Shown here: positions 1 to 5,951 of the stretch, in pieces
Layout of the letters: each line of letters begins with the position of its first letter
Numbering within the stretch: the stretch's first letter is position 1
NCBI GenBank assembly: GCA_958426095.1
Contig: CATZYB010000055.1
Coordinates: forward strand, 1 to 13,234
DNA from: an uncultured Lachnospiraceae bacterium
Lineage (GTDB): Bacteria; Bacillota; Clostridia; Lachnospirales; Lachnospiraceae
DNA length: 13,234 nt
Direction of reading: 5' to 3'
Translations under genes and position numbers: made by a program
The notes under the pieces: generated by a model
Seen by the model: the letters and a program-made list of their open reading frames with translations, nothing else
Told to the model about the DNA's origin: nothing
The model's database searches: none

Positions 1-42
1 TTCCCGAATAAGCTGCCGGGTCTGATACTCAACATTTTTCAC
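1..42 (-). CDS. Possible 5' end of an unidentified gene downstream of RNase J (partial)
   Basis: Immediately after the RNase J gene one minus-strand frame is open from a GTG at 42 to the window edge and encodes 14 residues, VKNVEYQTRQLIRE, whose charged amphipathic look is protein-like. A purine-rich AAGGAAGG lies 11 nt ahead of the GTG, a little far for a ribosome binding site. A competing ATG at 35 in another frame has AAGG at better spacing but encodes a less convincing peptide (MLSIRPGSLFG). In related Firmicutes the genes after RNase J often include a YlbF-family protein or the MltG transglycosylase; the short peptide would fit a YlbF-like N-terminus, but 14 residues cannot prove it. The 3' end is outside the window. 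Confidence 0.35.
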   Translation of the reverse strand, partial: MKNVEYQTRQLIRE

Positions 43-70
43 CTTATGCCAGGCCTTCCTTCACATACAT

Positions 71-1753
71 TTAAACATCCACTTCCATAATGATCGGAAG
101 GATCATTGGATTTCTCTTTGTCTGTTTCCATACATAATCGCTCAACGTATCCCGGATTACACTCTTGATCTTGCTCCAGTCGCTGATCCGCCCGTCCAGA
201 CATTTCTGCACAGCCGCATCGACCACCTTGCGCGCATCTTCCATGAGCATCTCCGATTCACGGACATAGACAAAACCTCTGGATACAATATCCGGTCCGG
301 CCAGAAGCCGATTGTCATACCGTGAAAGTGTGAGTACAACAATAAGGAGTCCATTTTGAGACAACATCTGACGGTCACGCAATACAATATTTCCCACATC
401 ACCGACACCAAGTCCATCGACCATGATGCCGCCGTGAGGCACCTGCCCGATGACCTTTGCCTTCTCATCCTTTAATTCAAGTACATTTCCTGAAGAAAGA
501 ATTAAAATATGATCCTTCGGAATGCCCATCTTTTCAGCCAGTTTGGCATGAGCTTTCAAATGACGATACTCTCCATGCACCGGAATGGCAAATTTTGGAT
601 GGGTCAGAGCATAAATAAGCTTAATCTCCTCCGCACAGGCATGTCCGGAAACATGAGTATCCTGGAAAATGACTTCCGCGCCCTTACGGAACAATTCATT
701 GATAATATTGGATACGGCCTTTTCATTTCCCGGAATCGGGCTGGAACTAAAGACAATCGTATCCCCCGGTTTAATGGATACCCGGCGGTGAGTATTATTT
801 GCCATACGGGAAAGGGCCGCCATCGTCTCTCCCTGGCTTCCTGTCGTGATGAGTACAAGCTGATCGTCCGGATAATTACGCATATGGTCGATGTCGATCA
901 AGGTTTCATTTGGAATCTGGATATAGCCAAGCTCCGACGCAATGGAAATAATATTGACCATACTCCGGCCTTCCACGATAACCTTCCGTCCAAATTTATA
1001 GGCCGAATTGATGATCTGCTGCACACGGTCCACATTGGACGCAAAGGTAGCTACAATAATACGTCCGCTTCGGTGTTCATCAAAAATATGGTCAATGGAC
1101 TGACCAACCGTCCGTTCCGAATTTGTAAATCCCGGCCGCTCTGCATTGGTACTGTCCATCATAACAGCAAGCACGCCTTTTTTGCCGAGTTCAGCAAAAC
1201 GCTGAAGGTCAATACTTTCGCCAAATACCGGCGTGTAATCAATTTTAAAATCACCGGTATGGACGATAATACCTTCCGGCGTGTAAATGGCCAGAGCTGT
1301 CGCATCGGCAATACTGTGATTTGTTTTTATAAATTCGATCCGAAAGCATCCCAGATTAATGGACTGACCATGTTTGATCACTTTACGGCGGGTCGATTTC
1401 AGCAGACCATGTTCTTTTAATTTATGCTCGATAATTCCCATCGTCAGTTTTGTCGCGTAAACCGGTACATTCACCTTTCTAAGTACGTAAGGCAATGCCC
1501 CGATATGGTCCTCATGGCCATGGGTAATGACAAATCCTTTAACTTTTTCGATATTATTTTCGAGATAAGTGACGTCCGGGATGACCAGATCGATTCCCAG
1601 CATATCGTCCGCCGGGAATGAAAGACCGCAGTCCACCACAATAATACTGTCACCATACTCGAAAGCCGTAATATTCATTCCGATACTTTCCAATCCCCCC
1701 AACGGAATGACCTTTACGCCTTCGTTTTCTTTCTTTACTACTTTTGTTTTCAA
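71..1753 (-). CDS. rnjA: Ribonuclease J (metallo-beta-lactamase / beta-CASP RNase)
   Basis: This 560-residue protein is a full-length RNase J, close to the roughly 555 residues of B. subtilis RNase J1. RNase J is a cytoplasmic enzyme with 5'-3' exonuclease and endonuclease activity in mRNA decay and rRNA maturation. Visible signatures are the zinc-binding HGHEDH at residues 78-83, a histidine at 146 (TNHS), Asp168 in HTGDF, the beta-CASP segment with SGHA at 369-372 and the PVHGE histidine at 393, then the C-terminal domain. The start is TTG at 1753: GGAGG lies 8 nt upstream, an in-frame TAA sits two codons before it, and the next Met (residue 26) would remove the first beta-strand. It follows the DUF1292 gene after a 107-nt gap that holds an inverted repeat, so it may be separately controlled. 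Whether it is the J1 or J2 paralogue cannot be settled from one copy; rnjA is the default name. Confidence 0.95.
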   Translation of the reverse strand: MKTKVVKKENEGVKVIPLGGLESIGMNITAFEYGDSIIVVDCGLSFPADDMLGIDLVIPDVTYLENNIEKVKGFVITHGHEDHIGALPYVLRKVNVPVYATKLTMGIIEHKLKEHGLLKSTRRKVIKHGQSINLGCFRIEFIKTNHSIADATALAIYTPEGIIVHTGDFKIDYTPVFGESIDLQRFAELGKKGVLAVMMDSTNAERPGFTNSERTVGQSIDHIFDEHRSGRIIVATFASNVDRVQQIINSAYKFGRKVIVEGRSMVNIISIASELGYIQIPNETLIDIDHMRNYPDDQLVLITTGSQGETMAALSRMANNTHRRVSIKPGDTIVFSSSPIPGNEKAVSNIINELFRKGAEVIFQDTHVSGHACAEEIKLIYALTHPKFAIPVHGEYRHLKAHAKLAEKMGIPKDHILILSSGNVLELKDEKAKVIGQVPHGGIMVDGLGVGDVGNIVLRDRQMLSQNGLLIVVLTLSRYDNRLLAGPDIVSRGFVYVRESEMLMEDARKVVDAAVQKCLDGRISDWSKIKSVIRDTLSDYVWKQTKRNPMILPIIMEVDV

Positions 1754-1805
1754 TATTTAAACCTCCGATATCATACAAAGAGGATGATAGATACTCACGA
1801 CAAAT

Positions 1806-1831
1806 ACGATACGCTTAATAAAGCCTATCGT
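1806..1831. repeat. Inverted repeat between the DUF1292 gene and the RNase J gene
   Basis: Arms ACGATACGCTT (1806-1816) and AAGCCTATCGT (1821-1831) are reverse complements except for one mismatch and enclose the 4-nt loop AATA. On the minus-strand transcript this is an 11-pair stem-loop about 50 nt ahead of the RNase J start. No uninterrupted U run follows (the next bases are ATTTGTCG), so it is a poor intrinsic terminator. It could be a protein-binding operator, an RNA processing or stability element, or an attenuator; the sequence does not decide. No convincing -35/-10 pair was found in this 107-nt gap. Confidence 0.5.
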
Positions 1832-1860
1832 TATCTGACCGTTTCCTAGAATTTGTCCGT

Positions 1861-2130
1861 TCACATTTCAATATCAATATCATCCAAAATCTCTGAAAAT
1901 ACCCGGGATATGGCTTCCAGCTCAGCATCGTCCTCTATCTCGCTGTAAATCACATCCTCAGCATCTTCTTCGTTCACAGTTTCTTTTAAAATCAAAGCTT
2001 CCGCTTCGTCGTCCATTGAATCCGCCACTAATATATAATTAACGTCATTAATACGTGTCTGCTCAATGACGTAAAATTCTACTTCATCCGTATCCGTATA
2101 AAAAATAATCTTTTCAGGTTTCTCTGCCAC
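1861..2130 (-). CDS. DUF1292 family protein (YrzB-like)
   Basis: This 89-residue, very acidic protein (Asp/Glu-rich through the second half, ending in EILDDIDIEM) matches the DUF1292/YrzB family by its N-terminal beta-rich pattern (KIIFYTDTDEVEFYVIEQ, then NYILVAD) and by its position directly after ruvX, as in the B. subtilis yrzL-yrrK-yrzB cluster. No biochemical function is established that I can state. Translation starts at GTG 2130 with AGGTGA 5 nt upstream, and the gene overlaps the end of ruvX by 17 nt, which implies translational coupling. There is no signal peptide or membrane segment, so it is presumably cytoplasmic. Family assignment rests on size, composition and synteny. Confidence 0.85.
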   Translation of the reverse strand: MAEKPEKIIFYTDTDEVEFYVIEQTRINDVNYILVADSMDDEAEALILKETVNEEDAEDVIYSEIEDDAELEAISRVFSEILDDIDIEM

Positions 2131-2572
2131 TTAAATCACCTATTTTTTGTTCATGGTTCATCCGGTCCATATAAGTCTGCAAAATAAATGCGGCCGCCAT
2201 CTTATCCACATAATCTTTGCGATTTTCTCTGCGGACACCGCCTTCCATGAGAATCCGCTCTGCCGAAATGGTACTCATCCGTTCATCCTGCAAAACGACG
2301 GGCAGGCCTGTCCGTCGTTCCAGCATCTCTTTAAAAGACTTCGTTTTCGCACAGCGCTCTCCCTCATCGTTATTCATATGCTTCGGAAATCCAAGAACAA
2401 TCCTTTCTACGTTGTAAATCTTTACAAGTTCTTCAATCCTGGCCAGTGTTTTCCGCAATTTATTCTCATCTTTTCTGGTAATTGTTTCCAACCCCTGAGC
2501 TGTCCAGCCCAATCCATCGCTCACAGCTACACCTACGGTCTTCGAACCATAATCCAATCCTAATATACGCAT
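2114..2572 (-). CDS. ruvX: RuvX/YqgF-family Holliday junction resolvase-like nuclease
   Basis: The 152-residue product has the RNase H-fold signatures of the YqgF/RuvX family: LDYGSKTVGVAVSD at residues 6-19 with the catalytic Asp7, VLGFPKHMNNDEG at about 59-71, QDERMST at 95-101 and VDKMAAAFILQ at 122-132 with Asp123. All expected acidic residues are present. Members are described as putative Holliday junction resolvases, and E. coli YqgF is linked to 16S rRNA 5'-end processing and transcription antitermination, so the physiological role is not settled. The ATG at 2572 lies 4 nt after the ireB stop and has no clear Shine-Dalgarno, so translation probably depends on re-initiation after ireB. 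The 3' end overlaps the DUF1292 gene by 17 nt. Confidence 0.93.
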   Translation of the reverse strand: MRILGLDYGSKTVGVAVSDGLGWTAQGLETITRKDENKLRKTLARIEELVKIYNVERIVLGFPKHMNNDEGERCAKTKSFKEMLERRTGLPVVLQDERMSTISAERILMEGGVRRENRKDYVDKMAAAFILQTYMDRMNHEQKIGDLSGRET

Positions 2573-2576
2573 GACT

Positions 2577-2837
2577 TTATTTGAGATTCACATCAATATA
2601 ACTTTTCAGCAGTTCTTCCAACAGCTCGTCCCTCTCCACCTTCATGATCAGGTAACGGGCATTTTTATAGCTTGTCACATAGGTCGGGTCACCGGACATA
2701 ATGTAACCCACGATCTGGCTGACCGGATTATATCCCTTTTCCGTCAGAGCAATATAAACAGCCTCCAGAATATCCTTTACAGTAATCTCAGCATTATTAC
2801 TCACTTTAAAATACTGTGTATTTGCCATGTTTTCCAT
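2577..2837 (-). CDS. ireB: IreB/ReoM-type regulatory phosphoprotein (UPF0297)
   Basis: This 86-residue protein has the compact IreB/ReoM (YrzL) pattern: a short flexible N-terminus, DILEAVYIALTEKGYNP at 22-38, then QIVGYIMSGDPTYV at 41-54 and the acidic helix VERDELLEELLKSYI. In Enterococcus IreB is phosphorylated on N-terminal threonines by the PASTA kinase IreK, and Listeria ReoM (Thr7, kinase PrkA) controls ClpCP-dependent turnover of MurA, linking the protein to peptidoglycan synthesis. Here Thr7 (ANTQYF) is in the matching position. The start chosen is ATG 2837, with AAGGAAG 7 nt upstream; a second ATG three codons on is possible. It is the first gene of the ireB-ruvX-DUF1292 group and has a candidate promoter just upstream. 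No cognate kinase gene is in the window. Confidence 0.93.
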   Translation of the reverse strand: MENMANTQYFKVSNNAEITVKDILEAVYIALTEKGYNPVSQIVGYIMSGDPTYVTSYKNARYLIMKVERDELLEELLKSYIDVNLK

Positions 2838-2882
2838 AAAATCACTTCCTTAAACTACATTTATCCCTTACACTTACTCACT

Positions 2883-2911
2883 ATATTAATATAAATCATA
2901 AAATAATTCAA
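2883..2911 (-). promoter_or_regulatory. Candidate sigma-A promoter for the ireB group
   Basis: On the minus strand TTGAAT (2906-2911) and TAATAT (2883-2888) are separated by exactly 17 nt, in an AT-rich 70-nt gap between mtaB and ireB. Each hexamer matches the sigma-A consensus at four of six positions. The -35 hexamer overlaps the mtaB stop codon. The -10 region lies within the 12-nt palindrome TATATTAATATA (2882-2893). The predicted transcript start is near 2876, giving a leader of about 40 nt before ireB. Other registers in this AT-rich segment are nearly as good, so the exact boxes are uncertain. Confidence 0.42.
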
Positions 2912-4272
2912 TCAATTATTTCACAAAACACAAAATCTTCATTCTTTGTTCCACTCATCCGACAGCGTAGGATATCCTTCGACCGGATTTTGTCAGATTT
3001 TATTCCACACTTTATATACTCCCGGCTGTGACCTGTCCAGATCGTTTCACCGTCTGCAGTAATGGCTTCCTCTGCAAGGACCTCCAATATCTTATCCTGA
3101 CAGTTTCTTCGATAATCCTCCGACATTTTTTCAGCCAGCTTAAGAAGCCGCGTACTGCGCGCCGATTTAATCCGCTCATCGACCTGATCCGGCATTACCG
3201 CCGCCCGCGTGCCCTTCCTCGGAGAATATTTGAATATGTGCATCTCCGCAAAATGAATCCGTTCAAGAAATTTTTCCGTCTCTGCAAATTCTTCTTCCGT
3301 CTCCCCCGGAAATCCGACAATGACATCCGTCGTAAAGGCCGGCCGGTCAAAATATTTTCTCAGCAAATCACACCGTGCCTCATAATCCTTCGGCGTATAA
3401 TGGCGGTTCATCCGCATTAAAGTTGCCTCACAACCACTCTGCAGCGATAAATGAAAATGGGGACAGATCTGCGGAATCTCTGCCAGTCTCCTGACAAAGT
3501 CTTCCGTAACAATTCCCGGCTCAAGAGAGCCAAAACGGATCCGCTCAACGCCTTCAACAACGGCCAATTTTTCCACCAGAGAGATCAGATCTTCCCTGGG
3601 TTCAAAATCTCTTCCATAGGAAGAAATATGGATGCCGGTCAGAACGATTTCTTTATATCCGGAAGCAGCCAAAACCGATACCTCTGAAAGAATTTCCTCC
3701 GGCCTGCGGCTCCGTACTCTTCCCCGGGCGTAAGGAATAATACAATAAGAGCAGAACTGATTGCACCCATCCTGAATCTTAATATAAGCCCGGGTATGTT
3801 CAGAAACCTTAGTGATCGATAAAGACTCGTAATCACAGTTTTGATCAATGTCCAGCCAGTTCGGTGAAATCGCCTGAGGTTTCATCCTGGTTTTGTCCCC
3901 GTCAGTTTTCTGTTCTTCGGCTTCCCGCTCCGCAGCAAAATTTTCCACCAATGATAAGATCTGTCCCTTACAGTTATTTCCAACGATCAGATCGATGGCT
4001 TCATCCGCCTCTGCCGCCTCTTTTGCCGCCTGAACATAACATCCGGCGGCTACAATGATTGCCTCCGGATTTTTCTTTCTGGCCCGATGCAGCATCTGTC
4101 TGGATTTTCTGTCCGCCATATTCGTTACCGTACATGTATTGATCACATAAACATCCGCTTTTTCATGAAAATCCCGGATTTCGTAACCGCCCTTCTGAAA
4201 AATCTCCTCCATGGCATCTGTTTCATATTGATTTACTTTGCATCCAAGCGTACAGAAAGCGACACTTTTCAT
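2908..4272 (-). CDS. mtaB: tRNA (t6A37) methylthiotransferase MtaB
   Basis: This radical-SAM enzyme adds a methylthio group to t6A37 of tRNAs reading ANN codons, giving ms2t6A. With the start used here it has 454 residues. The N-terminal UPF0004 domain carries FCTLGCKVNQYETDA with Cys11, INTCTVTN with Cys47 and AAGCYVQ with Cys78 for one [4Fe-4S] cluster. The radical-SAM motif is at 170-177 (CNQFCSYC), followed by RGRVRSRRPEEI, and a TRAM-like C-terminus covers about the last 65 residues. The FCTLGCKVNQYE opening is typical of MtaB rather than MiaB or RimO. The start is ATG 4272 because GGAGG lies 7 nt upstream; an in-frame ATG at 4335 would add 21 Lys/Glu-rich residues without a ribosome binding site. 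No convincing promoter was found upstream, and the HPr-like gene diverges from it. Confidence 0.95.
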   Translation of the reverse strand: MKSVAFCTLGCKVNQYETDAMEEIFQKGGYEIRDFHEKADVYVINTCTVTNMADRKSRQMLHRARKKNPEAIIVAAGCYVQAAKEAAEADEAIDLIVGNNCKGQILSLVENFAAEREAEEQKTDGDKTRMKPQAISPNWLDIDQNCDYESLSITKVSEHTRAYIKIQDGCNQFCSYCIIPYARGRVRSRRPEEILSEVSVLAASGYKEIVLTGIHISSYGRDFEPREDLISLVEKLAVVEGVERIRFGSLEPGIVTEDFVRRLAEIPQICPHFHLSLQSGCEATLMRMNRHYTPKDYEARCDLLRKYFDRPAFTTDVIVGFPGETEEEFAETEKFLERIHFAEMHIFKYSPRKGTRAAVMPDQVDERIKSARSTRLLKLAEKMSEDYRRNCQDKILEVLAEEAITADGETIWTGHSREYIKCGIKSDKIRSKDILRCRMSGTKNEDFVFCEIID

Positions 4273-4390
4273 CCTGTTTCCTCCAATTTTATCATTTTCA
4301 GACAATTCAGAATATTTTTCTTTCTTTTTCGTCATTTTTTAAATTTAATGTTTTATATCGGTTAACTTTTGATTAATTTGCTAAATTGCA

Positions 4391-4419
4391 TTGACTTTTT
4401 GCTTTAAAAATTGTAATAT
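4391..4419 (+). promoter_or_regulatory. Sigma-A-type promoter of the HPr-like gene
   Basis: TTGACT (4391-4396, five of six consensus bases) and TAATAT (4414-4419) are separated by 17 nt in an AT-rich stretch. The predicted start is near 4426, giving a leader of about 44 nt that contains the ribosome binding site AGGGAGG at 4455-4461. It is the best promoter match in the window. No inverted repeat that would suggest an operator overlaps it. Confidence 0.7.
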
Positions 4420-4469
4420 AGAACTATAAAAAATAACAGCCAGCATTGTATTACAGGGAGGTTTTTCCA

Positions 4470-4700
4470 ATGCACACAGTTCAAATTAATCTTAATTCCA
4501 TTGATAAAGTAAAGGCATTTGTACATTCCGTTAACACATTTAATACTGAATTTGACCTTGTGTCCGGTCGGTTTGTGATTGACGCCAAATCTATTATGGG
4601 GATATTTAGTCTGGATTTATCCAAACCGATTAATCTAACCATTTACAATGATGATGACGCCGAAATTATGGAAAGCTTAAAGCCATTCCTTGTTCAATAG
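4470..4700 (+). CDS. HPr-like protein lacking the phosphocarrier histidine
   Basis: The 76-residue product resembles the PTS phosphocarrier HPr in its second half: FDLVSGRFVIDAKSIMGIFSLDLSKPI at 28-54 matches the HPr segment around regulatory Ser46 (KSIMGxxSL), placing Ser41 at the HPr-kinase site. The N-terminal GxHARPA motif with His15 is absent; the region reads NLNSIDKVKAFVHSV, with Ser10 about where His15 should be. His19 falls in the first helix and is not at the active site. It therefore probably cannot relay phosphate from enzyme I, and may be regulatory, as Crh is in Bacillus. The start is ATG 4470, with AGGGAGG 8 nt upstream; an upstream TTG at 4446 would put the ribosome binding site inside the gene. 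It is monocistronic, with its own promoter and terminator, and the only plus-strand gene here. The HPr-fold call is good; the function is unknown. Confidence 0.85.
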   Translation: MHTVQINLNSIDKVKAFVHSVNTFNTEFDLVSGRFVIDAKSIMGIFSLDLSKPINLTIYNDDDAEIMESLKPFLVQ

Positions 4701-4714
4701 ATAATAAACTATGA

Positions 4715-4768
4715 GGGGCAGGCGCAGACTGGTGAATACCAGAAATGCGCAGCCCCTTTTTTCTTTTT
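4715..4768 (+). terminator. Intrinsic terminator of the HPr-like gene
   Basis: A three-tier hairpin starts 15 nt after the stop codon: GGGGC/GCCCC at the base (4715-4719 with 4752-4756), then GCGCA/TGCGC, then CTGGT/ACCAG closing a GAAT loop. It is followed directly by TTTTTTCTTTTT. This is a strong Rho-independent terminator in the plus direction. In the minus direction the hairpin is followed by TCATAGTTTATT, a weak U tract, so it should terminate thiI transcripts less well. The U tract runs into the thiI stop codon region. Confidence 0.9.
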
Positions 4769-5951
4769 AAATATCCGATTCACAAAGAACCACTTCACGG
4801 CTGCTGACAGCCTCTTTGATCATATCATCGATAATATCTGCCAGATGGTGTTCGGAACGCTCGATCACCCGGATATTCGGCTTTGTTACCGGATGTTTTG
4901 CGACAAAAATCGTACAGCAATCCTCATAAGGCTGAATCGATGTCTCAAAGGCACCGATCTGCTCAGATATCTCAACGATATCATTTTTATCAAATCCGAT
5001 CACCGGACGAAATACAGGCATCGTACATACTGCGTTGGTGGCTGCCAGACTCTGAAGTGTCTGACTGGCCACCTGTCCGATACTCTCACCGGTGATCAGG
5101 CCAAGCGCACCGTCTTCCCTGGCAATCTGCTCCGCAATCCGCATCATGTAACGGCGCATGATGATCGTCAGTTCATCATGCGGGCATTTCTCATAAATTG
5201 CCAACTGGATATCTGTAAAGTTAATAATATTCAGTCGAATCGGTCCCGCATACCGGGCCACGATACGGGCCAGATCAACAACCTTCTGTTTTGCCCGTTC
5301 ACTGGTGTAAGGAGGCGCATGGAAATAAGTCGCATCTATGGTCACGCCCCGTTTAGCGATCATATATCCGGCCACAGGGCTGTCGATACCGCCGGATAAA
5401 AGCAGCATGGCTTTTCCATTTGTTCCCACCGGCATGCCTCCCGGTCCTTTGATGCTCTTTGAGTAAATATAAGTCTTTTCACGGATTTCAATATTCAGCA
5501 TCACATCCGGTTTATGCACATCGACCGACATCTCAGGGAAACGGTCTAAAAGATATTCGCCGATATCCGCATTAATCTCCATGGATTTTTTCGGATACCG
5601 TTTGTCAGCACGTCTGGAATCCACTTTGAAGGTAAAATGCTTGTCCTCATAGGCCTCATCTATGTAATCTCCCACCACTTTTGTTAAATTATCCCAAGAC
5701 GGGTCGTCGCAAATCACCACCGGACAAATAGCCACAATACCGAATACCCGTGTCAGGGCCGTCACCACTTCATCATAATCATAGTCACCAAGCATGTGGA
5801 CATAAATACGTCCCTGCTGTTTTGTCACATCAAAAGCCGCCGCATCCTTCAAAGCGTATTTAATCTGTTTGATCAGAGCATCCTCAAAAAGGTAACGGTT
5901 CTTACCCTTAATACCAATTTCACCATATTTTATTAAAAAGGCTTTAAACAT
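4767..5951 (-). CDS. thiI: tRNA 4-thiouridine synthetase ThiI (short form, no rhodanese domain)
   Basis: ThiI adenylates U8 of tRNA and transfers sulfur to give 4-thiouridine, and in some bacteria also supports thiazole synthesis. The 394-residue protein has an N-terminal ferredoxin-like region, a THUMP domain (about 60-165), and a PP-loop ATP-pyrophosphatase domain with LLLSGGIDSPVAG at 183-195. The PYEDCCTIF segment at 341-349 holds Cys345/Cys346, the probable catalytic cysteine region. It ends without the C-terminal rhodanese domain found in E. coli ThiI, as is usual in Firmicutes, so the partner desulfurase probably delivers sulfur directly. The start ATG overlaps the stop of that desulfurase gene by one base (TAATG), with GGGGAGG upstream, so the two are translationally coupled. 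It is the last gene of the long minus-strand run and is tail-to-tail with the HPr-like gene. Confidence 0.96.
   Translation of the reverse strand: MFKAFLIKYGEIGIKGKNRYLFEDALIKQIKYALKDAAAFDVTKQQGRIYVHMLGDYDYDEVVTALTRVFGIVAICPVVICDDPSWDNLTKVVGDYIDEAYEDKHFTFKVDSRRADKRYPKKSMEINADIGEYLLDRFPEMSVDVHKPDVMLNIEIREKTYIYSKSIKGPGGMPVGTNGKAMLLLSGGIDSPVAGYMIAKRGVTIDATYFHAPPYTSERAKQKVVDLARIVARYAGPIRLNIINFTDIQLAIYEKCPHDELTIIMRRYMMRIAEQIAREDGALGLITGESIGQVASQTLQSLAATNAVCTMPVFRPVIGFDKNDIVEISEQIGAFETSIQPYEDCCTIFVAKHPVTKPNIRVIERSEHHLADIIDDMIKEAVSSREVVLCESDI

Noticed and set aside
509..1420. Long plus-strand open frame (303 codons) antisense to the RNase J gene
   Set aside because: It is the mirror of a well-supported coding sequence; its translation shows no recognisable family features and it has no convincing ribosome binding site.
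4273..4335. N-terminal extension of MtaB from the ATG at 4335
   Set aside because: The extra residues are Lys/Glu-rich without family match, there is no ribosome binding site before 4335, and GGAGG precedes the ATG at 4272.
4273..4390. Promoter for mtaB on the minus strand
   Set aside because: Several TATAAA/TATAGT-like -10 boxes exist in the AT-rich sequence, but none has an acceptable -35 at 16-18 nt.
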